Shown one piece after another: positions 41,084 through 48,823 of a stretch of DNA of 64,000 nt. The notes under the pieces were generated by a model. That model was not told the DNA's origin and ran no database searches. It saw only the letters and a list, made by a program, of their open reading frames with translations. Where the stretch lies: the NCBI RefSeq assembly GCF_902859645.1, contig NZ_CADIJR010000024.1, forward strand, positions 1 through 64,000. Reading direction: 5' to 3'. Every line of letters starts with the position of its first letter. The stretch's first letter is position 1. The translations under genes and the position numbers were made by a program. The DNA comes from Achromobacter insuavis. Lineage in GTDB: Bacteria; Pseudomonadota; Gammaproteobacteria; Burkholderiales; Burkholderiaceae_B.

Positions 41084-43723
41084 ATGGAAAAAACCGCCCC
41101 CGCCCTGCGCCACGCCGGCTTCACGCTCGACGGCGCCGCCTACACCCACATCGACATGGCCGGCATGTACGGCCCCGACTACCACCGCCTGCCGGTAGTG
41201 CTGCGGCTGCTGCTCGAGAACGCGCTGCGCAACATGCGCGGCGCCGAACGCGACGCCGCCGTGGCCGCGCTGTTCGGCTGGCTGGCCGACGGCACCAGCG
41301 AAGCCGAGATCGCCTTCCAGCCCGGCCGGGTGCTGATGCACGACACCACCAGCACCCCGGCGCTGGTCGACATCGCCGCCATGCGCGACGCGCTGGACGA
41401 GGCCGGGGTGGATCCGCGCGCGCTTAATCCGGTGCTGCCGGTGGACGTCTCGGTGGATCACTCGCTGGCGGTGCAGGCCTATGCGCAGCCCGACGCGGCG
41501 GCGCGCAACCTGGCCCTGGAACTGCGCCGCAACGCCGAGCGTTACCGCTTCCTGCGCTGGGCCGCCAAGGCGCTGTCGAACGTGCGCATCCATCCGCCCG
41601 GCACCGGCATCATGCACACCATCAACCTGGAGCAGCTGGCGACCGTGGTGTGCGACGACCACGGCGCGCTGCATCCGGACATGATGATCGGCACCGACAG
41701 CCACACGCCGATGATCAACGGCATCGGCGTGCTCGGCTGGGGCGTGGGCGGCCTGGAAGCGCAGACGGTGATGTTCGGCATGCCGACCATGCTGCGTATC
41801 CCGGACGTGATCGGGGTGCGCCTGAGCGGCGCGCTCTCGGCCGGCGTCACCGCCACCGACCTGGCGCTGACCGTGACCCAGCGGCTGCGCGCGATCCAGG
41901 TGTCGGGCGAGTTCGTCGAGTTCTTCGGCCCTGGCGTCGCCACCCTGTCGGCCGGCAGCCGCTGCGTGGTCGCCAACATGGCGCCCGAGTACGGCGCCAC
42001 CACCGGCTACTTCCCGATCGACGAGGCCACCCTCGACTACCTGCGCCAGACCGGCCGCGACGCGGCCCACGTCGCGCGGGTCGGCGCCTACGCCGCCAGC
42101 GCCGGCCTGGCGCTGGATCCGGCGGCCACGCCGCGCTACACCCGGGTCATCGAGATCGCGCTGGACCAGGTGCACATGCACGTGGCCGGCCCGACGCGGC
42201 CGCAGGACCTGCGCCCCTATGGCCAGACCCGCGAACTCCTCGCCAGCCTGGCGTTCACGCCCAAGGCCGACTCGCCCCTGCCGCGCCATGCCATCGCCAT
42301 CGCCGCCATCACCAGCTGCACCAACACCTCGGATCCGCGCCTGCTGGTCGCGGCCGGGCTGCTGGCGCGCAAGGCGCGCCAGGCAGGGTTGACCGTGCCA
42401 GCCTGGGTCAAGACCTCGCTCGGCCCCGGCTCGCCCGCCGCCGCCGACTATCTGCAACGCGCCGGCCTGCTAGACGACCTGCAGGCGGTCGGGTTCGGCA
42501 TCGTCGGCTACGGCTGCACCACCTGTATCGGCAATTCCGGACCGCTGCCGGACGCCGTGCGCGCCGGCATGGCGGCGGGCGCGGTCCGCCCGGTGGCGGT
42601 GCTGTCGGGCAACCGAAACTTCAGCGGCCGCATCCATCCCGATCTCGACCTGGGCTTCCTGATGTCGCCGCCGCTGGTCATCGCCTTCGCGCTGGCCGGC
42701 GACGCCGAGCGCGACTTCAGCCGCGAGCCCGTGCAGATCGCGCCGGACGGCCGCGCGGTGCATCTGCATGAGCTGTGGCCGCGCGCGGACGAGATCGACG
42801 CGGCCCTGGCACAGGGCCTGCGCGCCGACGATTTCCAGCGCGCCTTCCGCATCGCCGCCGCCAACCCCGAGTGGCAGGCGCTGGCGTCGCCGGACACGCC
42901 GCGCTTTCCCTGGAACCCGGCCTCGACGGCGTTGCGGCGGCCGCCGTTCGCCAGCGCCGGCCCCGCCAGCCAGCTGGGCCGCTACGCCGCCTATCCGCTG
43001 CTGGTGCTGGGCGACGACGTCACCACCGATCATCTGTCGCCGGCCAGCGCCATACCGCCCGATAGCCTGATCGCCGATTTCCTGGTGGCGCAGGGCGACG
43101 ACCGCGACGACCTGAACGTGTTCGCCTCGCGCCGCGGCAACTGGCAGGTGATGATGCGCGCCGCCTTCTACAGCAAGAGCCTGGCCAACCTGCTGTGCCC
43201 GGACGCCCCGGTCGGCCATACGCTGCACGCGCCCAGCGGCGCCATCGAGCCGATCTGGGAAGCGGCGGAACACTATCGCCGCGACGGCGACGCGGTGGTG
43301 CTGCTGGCGGGCGAGCGCTTCGGCACCGGCTCGTCGCGCGACTGGGCCGCCAAGGGCCAGTGCCTGCTGGGCATCCGCGCGGTGCTGGCGGTCAGCTTCG
43401 AGCGCATCCACCGCTCGAACCTGATCGGCATGGGCATCCTGCCGCTGCGCCTGCCGGCGGGCGTCACGCCGCACAGCCTGGCGATCCAGCCGGGCGACCG
43501 CTTCGAGATCGATTGTCCGCCGCAGCGCCTGGCGCCGCGCCAGCCGGTCGCGGTGCGGCTGCTGCGCGCCGACGGCCGCGAGCAGGCCTTGCAGGCCACG
43601 GCCGCCGTGGAAACGCAACTGGAGCTGCATCTGCTGCGGATGGGCGGCGTGATTCCGGCTATCCTCGCGGATACGCTTGGCGCCGCGACCTCGGCGCCGT
43701 CCGACACGGCCCCGCGGGGCTGA
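41084..43723 (+). CDS. acnA: Aconitase family hydratase (AcnA-like)
   Basis: An 879-residue iron-sulfur hydro-lyase of the AcnA/IRP class. The [4Fe-4S] ligands are Cys412 (ITSCTNTSDP), Cys478 and Cys481 (GYGCTTCIGNSG); substrate-binding GTGSSRDWAAKG is in the C-terminal swivel domain, and the N-terminal region has IMHTINLEQLATVV and IGTDSHTPM. Aconitase isomerises citrate to isocitrate. HDTTSTPALVDIAAMRD differs from the usual QDFTGVPAVVDLAAMR of housekeeping AcnA, so this could be a specialised paralogue acting on citrate or another tricarboxylate. A dedicated GntR regulator follows 19 bp downstream. Confidence 0.87.
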   Translation: MEKTAPALRHAGFTLDGAAYTHIDMAGMYGPDYHRLPVVLRLLLENALRNMRGAERDAAVAALFGWLADGTSEAEIAFQPGRVLMHDTTSTPALVDIAAMRDALDEAGVDPRALNPVLPVDVSVDHSLAVQAYAQPDAAARNLALELRRNAERYRFLRWAAKALSNVRIHPPGTGIMHTINLEQLATVVCDDHGALHPDMMIGTDSHTPMINGIGVLGWGVGGLEAQTVMFGMPTMLRIPDVIGVRLSGALSAGVTATDLALTVTQRLRAIQVSGEFVEFFGPGVATLSAGSRCVVANMAPEYGATTGYFPIDEATLDYLRQTGRDAAHVARVGAYAASAGLALDPAATPRYTRVIEIALDQVHMHVAGPTRPQDLRPYGQTRELLASLAFTPKADSPLPRHAIAIAAITSCTNTSDPRLLVAAGLLARKARQAGLTVPAWVKTSLGPGSPAAADYLQRAGLLDDLQAVGFGIVGYGCTTCIGNSGPLPDAVRAGMAAGAVRPVAVLSGNRNFSGRIHPDLDLGFLMSPPLVIAFALAGDAERDFSREPVQIAPDGRAVHLHELWPRADEIDAALAQGLRADDFQRAFRIAAANPEWQALASPDTPRFPWNPASTALRRPPFASAGPASQLGRYAAYPLLVLGDDVTTDHLSPASAIPPDSLIADFLVAQGDDRDDLNVFASRRGNWQVMMRAAFYSKSLANLLCPDAPVGHTLHAPSGAIEPIWEAAEHYRRDGDAVVLLAGERFGTGSSRDWAAKGQCLLGIRAVLAVSFERIHRSNLIGMGILPLRLPAGVTPHSLAIQPGDRFEIDCPPQRLAPRQPVAVRLLRADGREQALQATAAVETQLELHLLRMGGVIPAILADTLGAATSAPSDTAPRG

Positions 43724-43742
43724 GGCCCACTTTCCATCCCCC

Positions 43743-44639
43743 ATGAGCGCGCAGACCCATACCGCCAGCAAGATCCTGGAGCTGATCCGGCAGGACCGCC
43801 TGACCGAAGGCGCGCACCTGAGCGCCCAGAAACTGGCCGACCGCCTGCGCCTGTCGCGTTCGCCGGTCAACGACGCGCTTGGCCTGCTGGAGCGGCACGG
43901 CATCGTGGTGCGCAAGCCCAACCGCGGCTACTTCCTGCAGCTGGACCACGAGGTCCTGGCGCGCACCTGCGCGGACCTGGCCCCGCCCGCCGCCGACGAC
44001 GTCGTCACGCAAAGCTATTTCCGGCTGGCCGATGAACTGCTGCGCGGCGCGCTGCCGATGCAGTGCAGCGAGGCGCTGCTGCGCGCCCGCTACGCCCTGA
44101 CGCAGGCGCAGACCCAGGCGCTGCTGGCGCGCGTGGCGCAGGAAGGCTGGGCCCAGCGACGCCCCGGCTACGGCTGGGAATTCTCATCGATGATGACCAC
44201 GCCCGACAGCCTGCTGCAGTCGTACCGCCTGCGGCTGGCGCTGGAACCGGCCGCGCTGCTCGAGCCCACCTACCGCATCGACAAGGCCGTGCTGGCGCGT
44301 TGCCGCGCCGCCGAGCGCCACCTGCTCGACGGCGGCATCGACAGCGACAGCGCCGACCAGTTGCACGAGCGCGGCGTGCGCTTCCACGAGTCGCTGGTGG
44401 AGGCCTCGGGCAACCCGTTCTTCATCGACACCATCAAGCGCGTCAACCGCGTGCGGCGGCTGCTGTCGTACCGCTCGATGCAGGACCGCAGCCGCTACCG
44501 CCAGCATTGCGAGCAGCACCTGGAAATCCTCGACCTGCTGGAGCGCGAGCGCAACGAAGAGGCCTCGCAGGCGCTGGCCCGCCACCTGCGCAGCACGCTC
44601 GACAACCTGGCGCGCATCCGCGGCATCCTGACAACCTAG
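43743..44639 (+). CDS. GntR family regulator, possible double DNA-binding domain
   Basis: A 298-residue FadR/GntR-type regulator. The first winged helix is at about residues 8-62 (LSAQKLADRLRLSRSPVNDALGLLERHGIV; wing RKPNRGYFLQL). A second GntR-like winged-helix pattern follows at about 82-145 (YFRLADELLRGALP, ARYALTQAQTQALLARVAQEGW, RRPGYGWEF). The C-terminal part is an FCD-type all-helical ligand domain (residues 160-295) with EL-type repeats. It is co-oriented with the aconitase gene; the palindrome at 41052-41074 is its likely operator. The ligand may be a tricarboxylate. Confidence 0.85.
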   Translation: MSAQTHTASKILELIRQDRLTEGAHLSAQKLADRLRLSRSPVNDALGLLERHGIVVRKPNRGYFLQLDHEVLARTCADLAPPAADDVVTQSYFRLADELLRGALPMQCSEALLRARYALTQAQTQALLARVAQEGWAQRRPGYGWEFSSMMTTPDSLLQSYRLRLALEPAALLEPTYRIDKAVLARCRAAERHLLDGGIDSDSADQLHERGVRFHESLVEASGNPFFIDTIKRVNRVRRLLSYRSMQDRSRYRQHCEQHLEILDLLERERNEEASQALARHLRSTLDNLARIRGILTT

Positions 44640-44696
44640 GCCGCCGGCGGATCAAGCCGCTCCGCGCGGGCCGCCTGGCGGCCCGCCGCGAACCCC

Positions 44697-47156
44697 TCAG
44701 AAGTCCATCGACGCCGACAGCATCAGCGTGCGCGGCACGCCTTGCGAGATGGTGCCGTAGGACGCCACGCCCGACCAATAGGCGCGGTTGAACACGTTGA
44801 CGACATTGGCGCGCAGGGTCACTTCCTTGCCATCGACGCGCGTGACATAGCGCGCGCCCAGGTCGAACGTGGTCCACGAGGGCACCGACTGCGTGTTGGC
44901 CTGATTGACGTATTCCTTGCCGGTGTGGATCACGCCGCCGGTCAGGGTCAGCCCGGCGACCCAGGGGGTATCCCATTCCGCGCCCAGGTTGGCGGTGAAG
45001 CGCGGCACGCCCACGGGCTGGTTGCCGCGCGTGGCGGGGTTGCTGGTGCGCGTCAGCTCGGCGTCCAGGAAGGTCACGCCGCCCAGCAGGCGCAGGCCGC
45101 GCAGCGGCTCGCCCGACAGGTTCAGTTCCAGGCCGCGGTTGCGTTGCTCGCTGTCCGCCGCATACACGCCCCCCGTCAGCTGGCCGCTGGGCTTGGTGAT
45201 CTCGAAGGCGCTCAGGGTCAGCATGGCGCTGTCGAAATCGACCTTCACGCCGACTTCCTTCTGCTTGGACTTGTACGGCTTGAACACCTGGCCGGCGTTG
45301 GTGGCGGTGGCCGGCGCCACGTCGCCCTTGCTCAGGCCCTCGATGTAGTTGCCATAGAACGAGACGTTCCGCCACGGCTTGAGCACCAGGCCGGCCAGAG
45401 GCGTAATCGCGCTTTCGTCGTAGCTGAGGGTGCGCGCGCCCGTGACGCCATTGAAGTTGCGCGACTCGACCCGCTGCTGGCGCGCGCCCAGCGTCAACTG
45501 GACCCGCTCGTCCAGCACGCTCAGCGTGTCGGCCAGCGCGAAGCCGCTCAGGTCCGAGGACGACACCTTGGGCACGCTGGCGGGCGCCGCGATGTCCTGC
45601 CGGGGCCGCGTCACCGGGTGATAGATGTTGGACGACAGCGGCGTGCCGTTCACGCTGGCCTGGGCATTGCGGTCGCTGTACAGCGTGCCCATGAAGGTGA
45701 TGGCATGGCGCACCGGACCGGTGTCCAGCTTGGCGCGCAGGCCGGCGTTGTAGGTGCTGCGATCGACCTGGAACTTGAAATGGTTGGGGGTCACCAGCGT
45801 ATCGCCGGCGGCGTTGACGATAGTCGGCGTCTGGTCGGACAGGCGGTTGATGGTGGTGGTCGAGCCGCCCGCGTCGGCGAACACCGTCAGGCGGTCGCTG
45901 ATGTCGTACTCGACGCGCAGCAGCGCGGATTCGCCTTCGGACTTCCACCAGCCCCACGGCTGCGTCGCGTTGCGGCGGCCGTCCGGCGCGTCGGGCACGC
46001 GCAGGCCCGTGGCCACCAGGAACGGACGCGTGGGCGCGTCGACCTTCTCGTTCTGGATCAGCAGGTCCAGCGAGGCGCGCAGCTTCTCGCCCTGGTAGTC
46101 CAGCGACAGCGCGCCCAGATCGGTGCGCGAATGCAGGTTGTCCAGCGGCGTGTCGCCCTGGCGGTGCAGGCCGTTGACCCGCACGCCCCAGGCGCCATCG
46201 TCACCGAAGCGCCGGCTCAGGTCGACGCGGCCGCCGAACTGCGACGCCCCCGCGTAATCGGCCGACACCCGCGTCAGGTCCTGCGGCAGCGAGCGCTTGG
46301 GCACCATGTTGATGACGCCGCCCACCCCGCTGTTGGGCGACATGCCGTACAGCAGCGCGGCCGGCCCCTTCAGCACCTCGACCCGCTCGATGTAGTCGGT
46401 GAACACGTGGTAATTCGGCGCCACGCCATAGACGCCGTCGAAGGCGATCTCGCCCAGGTTGCCTTCGCCTATCGGAAAGCCGCGGATGTAGAACGAGTCC
46501 GTCACGCCGCCGATCTGGCCGGTGAAGCGCACCGAGGAATCGACGTTCAGCGCGTCGGCCAGCGTCACCGCCTGGCGGTTGGCCAGCAGGTCCGAGGTGT
46601 AGTTGGCGACGCTGAACGGCGTATCCATCACATCGCGGTTGCCCAGCAGGCCCAGGCGGCCGCCACGCGCCACCTGGCCGCCCGTGTAGCTGGCCGGCAA
46701 CGCCGAGGGATGCGCGTCCGCGCCCGTCACCACGACGTTCGGCAGCAGCGTGGTCTCGCCCTGCGGCGGCAGCTTGCGCAGCGAATAGGCGCCGCCGCCC
46801 TGCTCCGCCAGCGCGTAGCCGGAGCCCGACAGCAGCCGCGCGAAGCCCTCGCGCACCGTGTAGACGCCGTTCAGGCCGTCACTATGCTGACCCGCCAGCA
46901 GGGCCGGATCGAAGGACAGCGGCACGCCGGCGGCGGCGGCGAAGCGGGCCAGCGTGTCGCCCAGCGGGCCGGCGGGAATCGCATAGGGCTTGCCGCTCGC
47001 CGCGCTGACGGCATCGGCGGCGCGCGCCGGCTGCGAGGCCGCCGACGCCAGCGCCAGCGCCACGCCCAGGCCAAGGGCGCGCACCGCGGCCCGCGTGGAC
47101 GACGATGAGGTCCGCGCGCGGCGGACAGACAGGGAACGGGAGTAACGGCTTGCCAT
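44697..47156 (-). CDS. TonB-dependent siderophore receptor with STN domain (module 1)
   Basis: An 819-residue outer-membrane receptor: signal peptide; STN signalling domain at about residues 55-125 (KPYAIPAGPLGDTLARFAAA... ); TonB box region; plug with FYIRGFPIGEGNLGEIAFDG and VEVLKGPAALLYGMSPNSGVGG; 22-strand barrel ending SASMDF. It transduces ligand binding to the FecR protein encoded upstream, which in turn releases the ECF sigma factor. The plug resembles hydroxamate-type siderophore receptors. Siderophore identity unknown. The ATG sits 93 bp after the putative ECF promoter element. Confidence 0.93.
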   Translation of the reverse strand: MASRYSRSLSVRRARTSSSSTRAAVRALGLGVALALASAASQPARAADAVSAASGKPYAIPAGPLGDTLARFAAAAGVPLSFDPALLAGQHSDGLNGVYTVREGFARLLSGSGYALAEQGGGAYSLRKLPPQGETTLLPNVVVTGADAHPSALPASYTGGQVARGGRLGLLGNRDVMDTPFSVANYTSDLLANRQAVTLADALNVDSSVRFTGQIGGVTDSFYIRGFPIGEGNLGEIAFDGVYGVAPNYHVFTDYIERVEVLKGPAALLYGMSPNSGVGGVINMVPKRSLPQDLTRVSADYAGASQFGGRVDLSRRFGDDGAWGVRVNGLHRQGDTPLDNLHSRTDLGALSLDYQGEKLRASLDLLIQNEKVDAPTRPFLVATGLRVPDAPDGRRNATQPWGWWKSEGESALLRVEYDISDRLTVFADAGGSTTTINRLSDQTPTIVNAAGDTLVTPNHFKFQVDRSTYNAGLRAKLDTGPVRHAITFMGTLYSDRNAQASVNGTPLSSNIYHPVTRPRQDIAAPASVPKVSSSDLSGFALADTLSVLDERVQLTLGARQQRVESRNFNGVTGARTLSYDESAITPLAGLVLKPWRNVSFYGNYIEGLSKGDVAPATATNAGQVFKPYKSKQKEVGVKVDFDSAMLTLSAFEITKPSGQLTGGVYAADSEQRNRGLELNLSGEPLRGLRLLGGVTFLDAELTRTSNPATRGNQPVGVPRFTANLGAEWDTPWVAGLTLTGGVIHTGKEYVNQANTQSVPSWTTFDLGARYVTRVDGKEVTLRANVVNVFNRAYWSGVASYGTISQGVPRTLMLSASMDF

Positions 47157-47248
47157 GAGGGATCCTTCGTGGGCGGGGCATCGCGGTCGCGCCGCGACGA
47201 TTCACCCGGTACACCGAACGAAGGCCGAAAAAGTGTCAGGGACTCGGC

Positions 47249-47265
47249 GATTAATTTGTAACGGC
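47249..47265 (-). promoter_or_regulatory. Putative ECF promoter element of receptor 1
   Basis: On the minus strand GCCGTTACAAATTAATC. The same 17 bases with one change occur before receptor 3 (57239-57255). In both, a T-run (TTTTTCG) starts 16 bases downstream, as expected of a -35/-10 pair. It lies between fecR and the receptor. Confidence 0.55.
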
Positions 47266-47272
47266 CGCGCCC

Positions 47273-48226
47273 TCAGCGCGCCGCGACGGTGACCCAGTAC
47301 GGCGTCATGCGCTGGATCCGCACCGGCAGCGTCTTCTCCAGCAGGCGCAGGCCGGCGTCGATGTCGTTCAAGGGAAAGGCGCCCGACACGCGCAGCTCGG
47401 CCACCGCCGGATCGCAACGCAGGAAACCGCGGCGGTAGCGCGCCAGTTCCGCCACCAGGTCGGCCAGGCGCCAGTTGCGCGCGGCCAGCATGCCGTCCTC
47501 CCAGGACACCAGGGCGGTATCGACGGCCGACTCGGGCTCGATCCGCTGCGCGTCGAACACGGTTTGCTGCCCCGCCCGCAACACGCGCTGCGCGTCGCTG
47601 GCGGCCGGCCGGATCGCCACCGCGCCCTCGAACACCGCGACGCGGATGCCGTCGCGCTCGTCCCGCACCATGAAGCGCGTGCCCAGCGCCTGCACCGAGC
47701 CCTGCGCGGTGCGCACGATGAACGGCCGATGGACCGGCGCCGGGTCCTTGCCGGTGGTCAGCAGGATCTCGCCCGCGCGCAGCCAGATGACGCGCTGTTC
47801 GGCGGTGTACTGGATGTCCACGGCGCTGGCGGTGTTGAGCAGCAGGCGGGTGCCGTCGGCCAGTTGCATGCGGCGCTGCTCGCCGGTGGCGGTGCGCGCG
47901 TCGGCGCTCCATTCGTGCCACGGCAATTCGCGCCAGGCCAGCCAGGCGGCCGGTCCCAGCAGCGCCAGGCCCGCCACGGTGCGCAGCGCCTGGCGCCGTC
48001 CGGGCCGCTCCAGGCGCCGCAACGTGCGCGCGCCCAGTTCGGGCGGCACCTGTCCGAAGCTGCGCAGCATGTCCTCCAACCGGGCCCAGGCGGCGGCATG
48101 CGCCGCGCTGCGGCCACGCCAGCGCTCGAAGGCGGCGCGGTCCGCGGCCGACAGGGTCTCCGACTGGAAGCGCACCAGCCAGCCGGCGGCCTCTTCCAGG
48201 ACCGCCGTCTCCGGGGTGGCGCTCAC
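47273..48226 (-). CDS. FecR family anti-sigma/signal transducer (module 1)
   Basis: A 317-residue inner-membrane sensor: N-terminal cytoplasmic part (LEEAAGWLVRFQSETLSAAD; FERWRGRSAAHAAAWARLE), a single hydrophobic segment (about residues 83-100, TVAGLALLGPAAWLAW) and a periplasmic FecR domain (GEQRRMQLADGTRLLLNTAS; VQALGTRFMVRDERDG). It keeps the ECF sigma factor inactive or activates it depending on receptor signal. The GTG start at 48226 overlaps the sigma TGA (GTGA). The longer open frame upstream overlaps the sigma gene and is not used. Confidence 0.9.
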   Translation of the reverse strand: MSATPETAVLEEAAGWLVRFQSETLSAADRAAFERWRGRSAAHAAAWARLEDMLRSFGQVPPELGARTLRRLERPGRRQALRTVAGLALLGPAAWLAWRELPWHEWSADARTATGEQRRMQLADGTRLLLNTASAVDIQYTAEQRVIWLRAGEILLTTGKDPAPVHRPFIVRTAQGSVQALGTRFMVRDERDGIRVAVFEGAVAIRPAASDAQRVLRAGQQTVFDAQRIEPESAVDTALVSWEDGMLAARNWRLADLVAELARYRRGFLRCDPAVAELRVSGAFPLNDIDAGLRLLEKTLPVRIQRMTPYWVTVAAR

Positions 48227-48744
48227 GCGGCGCCCCCCTGGTAGGCGATGAGGCAGGCCGTCAGCGCTTTTTGCATGTGGCGCTTGACCGTGGCCAGCGA
48301 CACGCGCTGCGCGCGGGCGATATCGGCATACGCCACGCCGTCGAACTGCGAGGCCAGGAAGATGGCGCGGGTCTTGGCGGGCAGCGTGCGCAGCGTGGCG
48401 TCGATGGCGTACAGCGTTTCCAGGATCAGCGCCCGCACTTCCGGCGACGGCACGTCCCGCGGCGGCAGCTGCGCGGCCGCGCATTGGTAGGCGTCTTCCA
48501 GCGCGCGGCGGCGCCAGTGGTCCACCACCAGGCCCTTGGCGATATGGGTGAGCAGCGCGCGCGGCTCGTCGCCGCCGCCGGCGCGCACCCGCGCCGCCAT
48601 CAGGCGCACGAAGGTGTCATGCGCCAGGTCGGCGGCATCGAACGAGTTGCCGAGCTTCTTGCGCAGCCAGACGGACAGCCAGCCGTGATGCTCTTGGTAG
48701 ATCCGCGTAACGGTGTCGGTGGGCAGGGAATCGGTCGAGGACAC
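48223..48744 (-). CDS. ECF RNA polymerase sigma factor, FecI type (module 1)
   Basis: A 173-residue ECF sigma: region 2 (YQEHHGWLSVWLRKKLGNSFDAADLAHDTFVRLM) with the FecI-type LGNSFDAADLAHD signature, and region 4 (LPAKTRAIFLASQFDGVAYADIARAQRVSLATVKRHMQKAL). It starts at GTG with no upstream ATG in frame. It should direct transcription of the module 1 receptor, whose promoter element is at 47249-47265. Confidence 0.92.
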   Translation of the reverse strand: MSSTDSLPTDTVTRIYQEHHGWLSVWLRKKLGNSFDAADLAHDTFVRLMAARVRAGGGDEPRALLTHIAKGLVVDHWRRRALEDAYQCAAAQLPPRDVPSPEVRALILETLYAIDATLRTLPAKTRAIFLASQFDGVAYADIARAQRVSLATVKRHMQKALTACLIAYQGGAA

Positions 48745-48764
48745 GGCGCGGCTCGCGGTGGAAT

Positions 48765-48783
48765 CTAAATGGGAATTGTTACT
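48765..48783. promoter_or_regulatory. Weak Fur-box-like sequence before the module 1 sigma gene
   Basis: CTAAATGGGAATTGTTACT shares about 10 of 19 positions with the Fur consensus GATAATGATAATCATTATC and shares AATG-GAATTGTT with the site at 58857-58875. It lies 21 bp before the start codon. Confidence 0.4.
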
Positions 48784-48823
48784 ATTTTATCCCATTCCGG
48801 ATTCCCGATTCCCGCCGCCCTGT

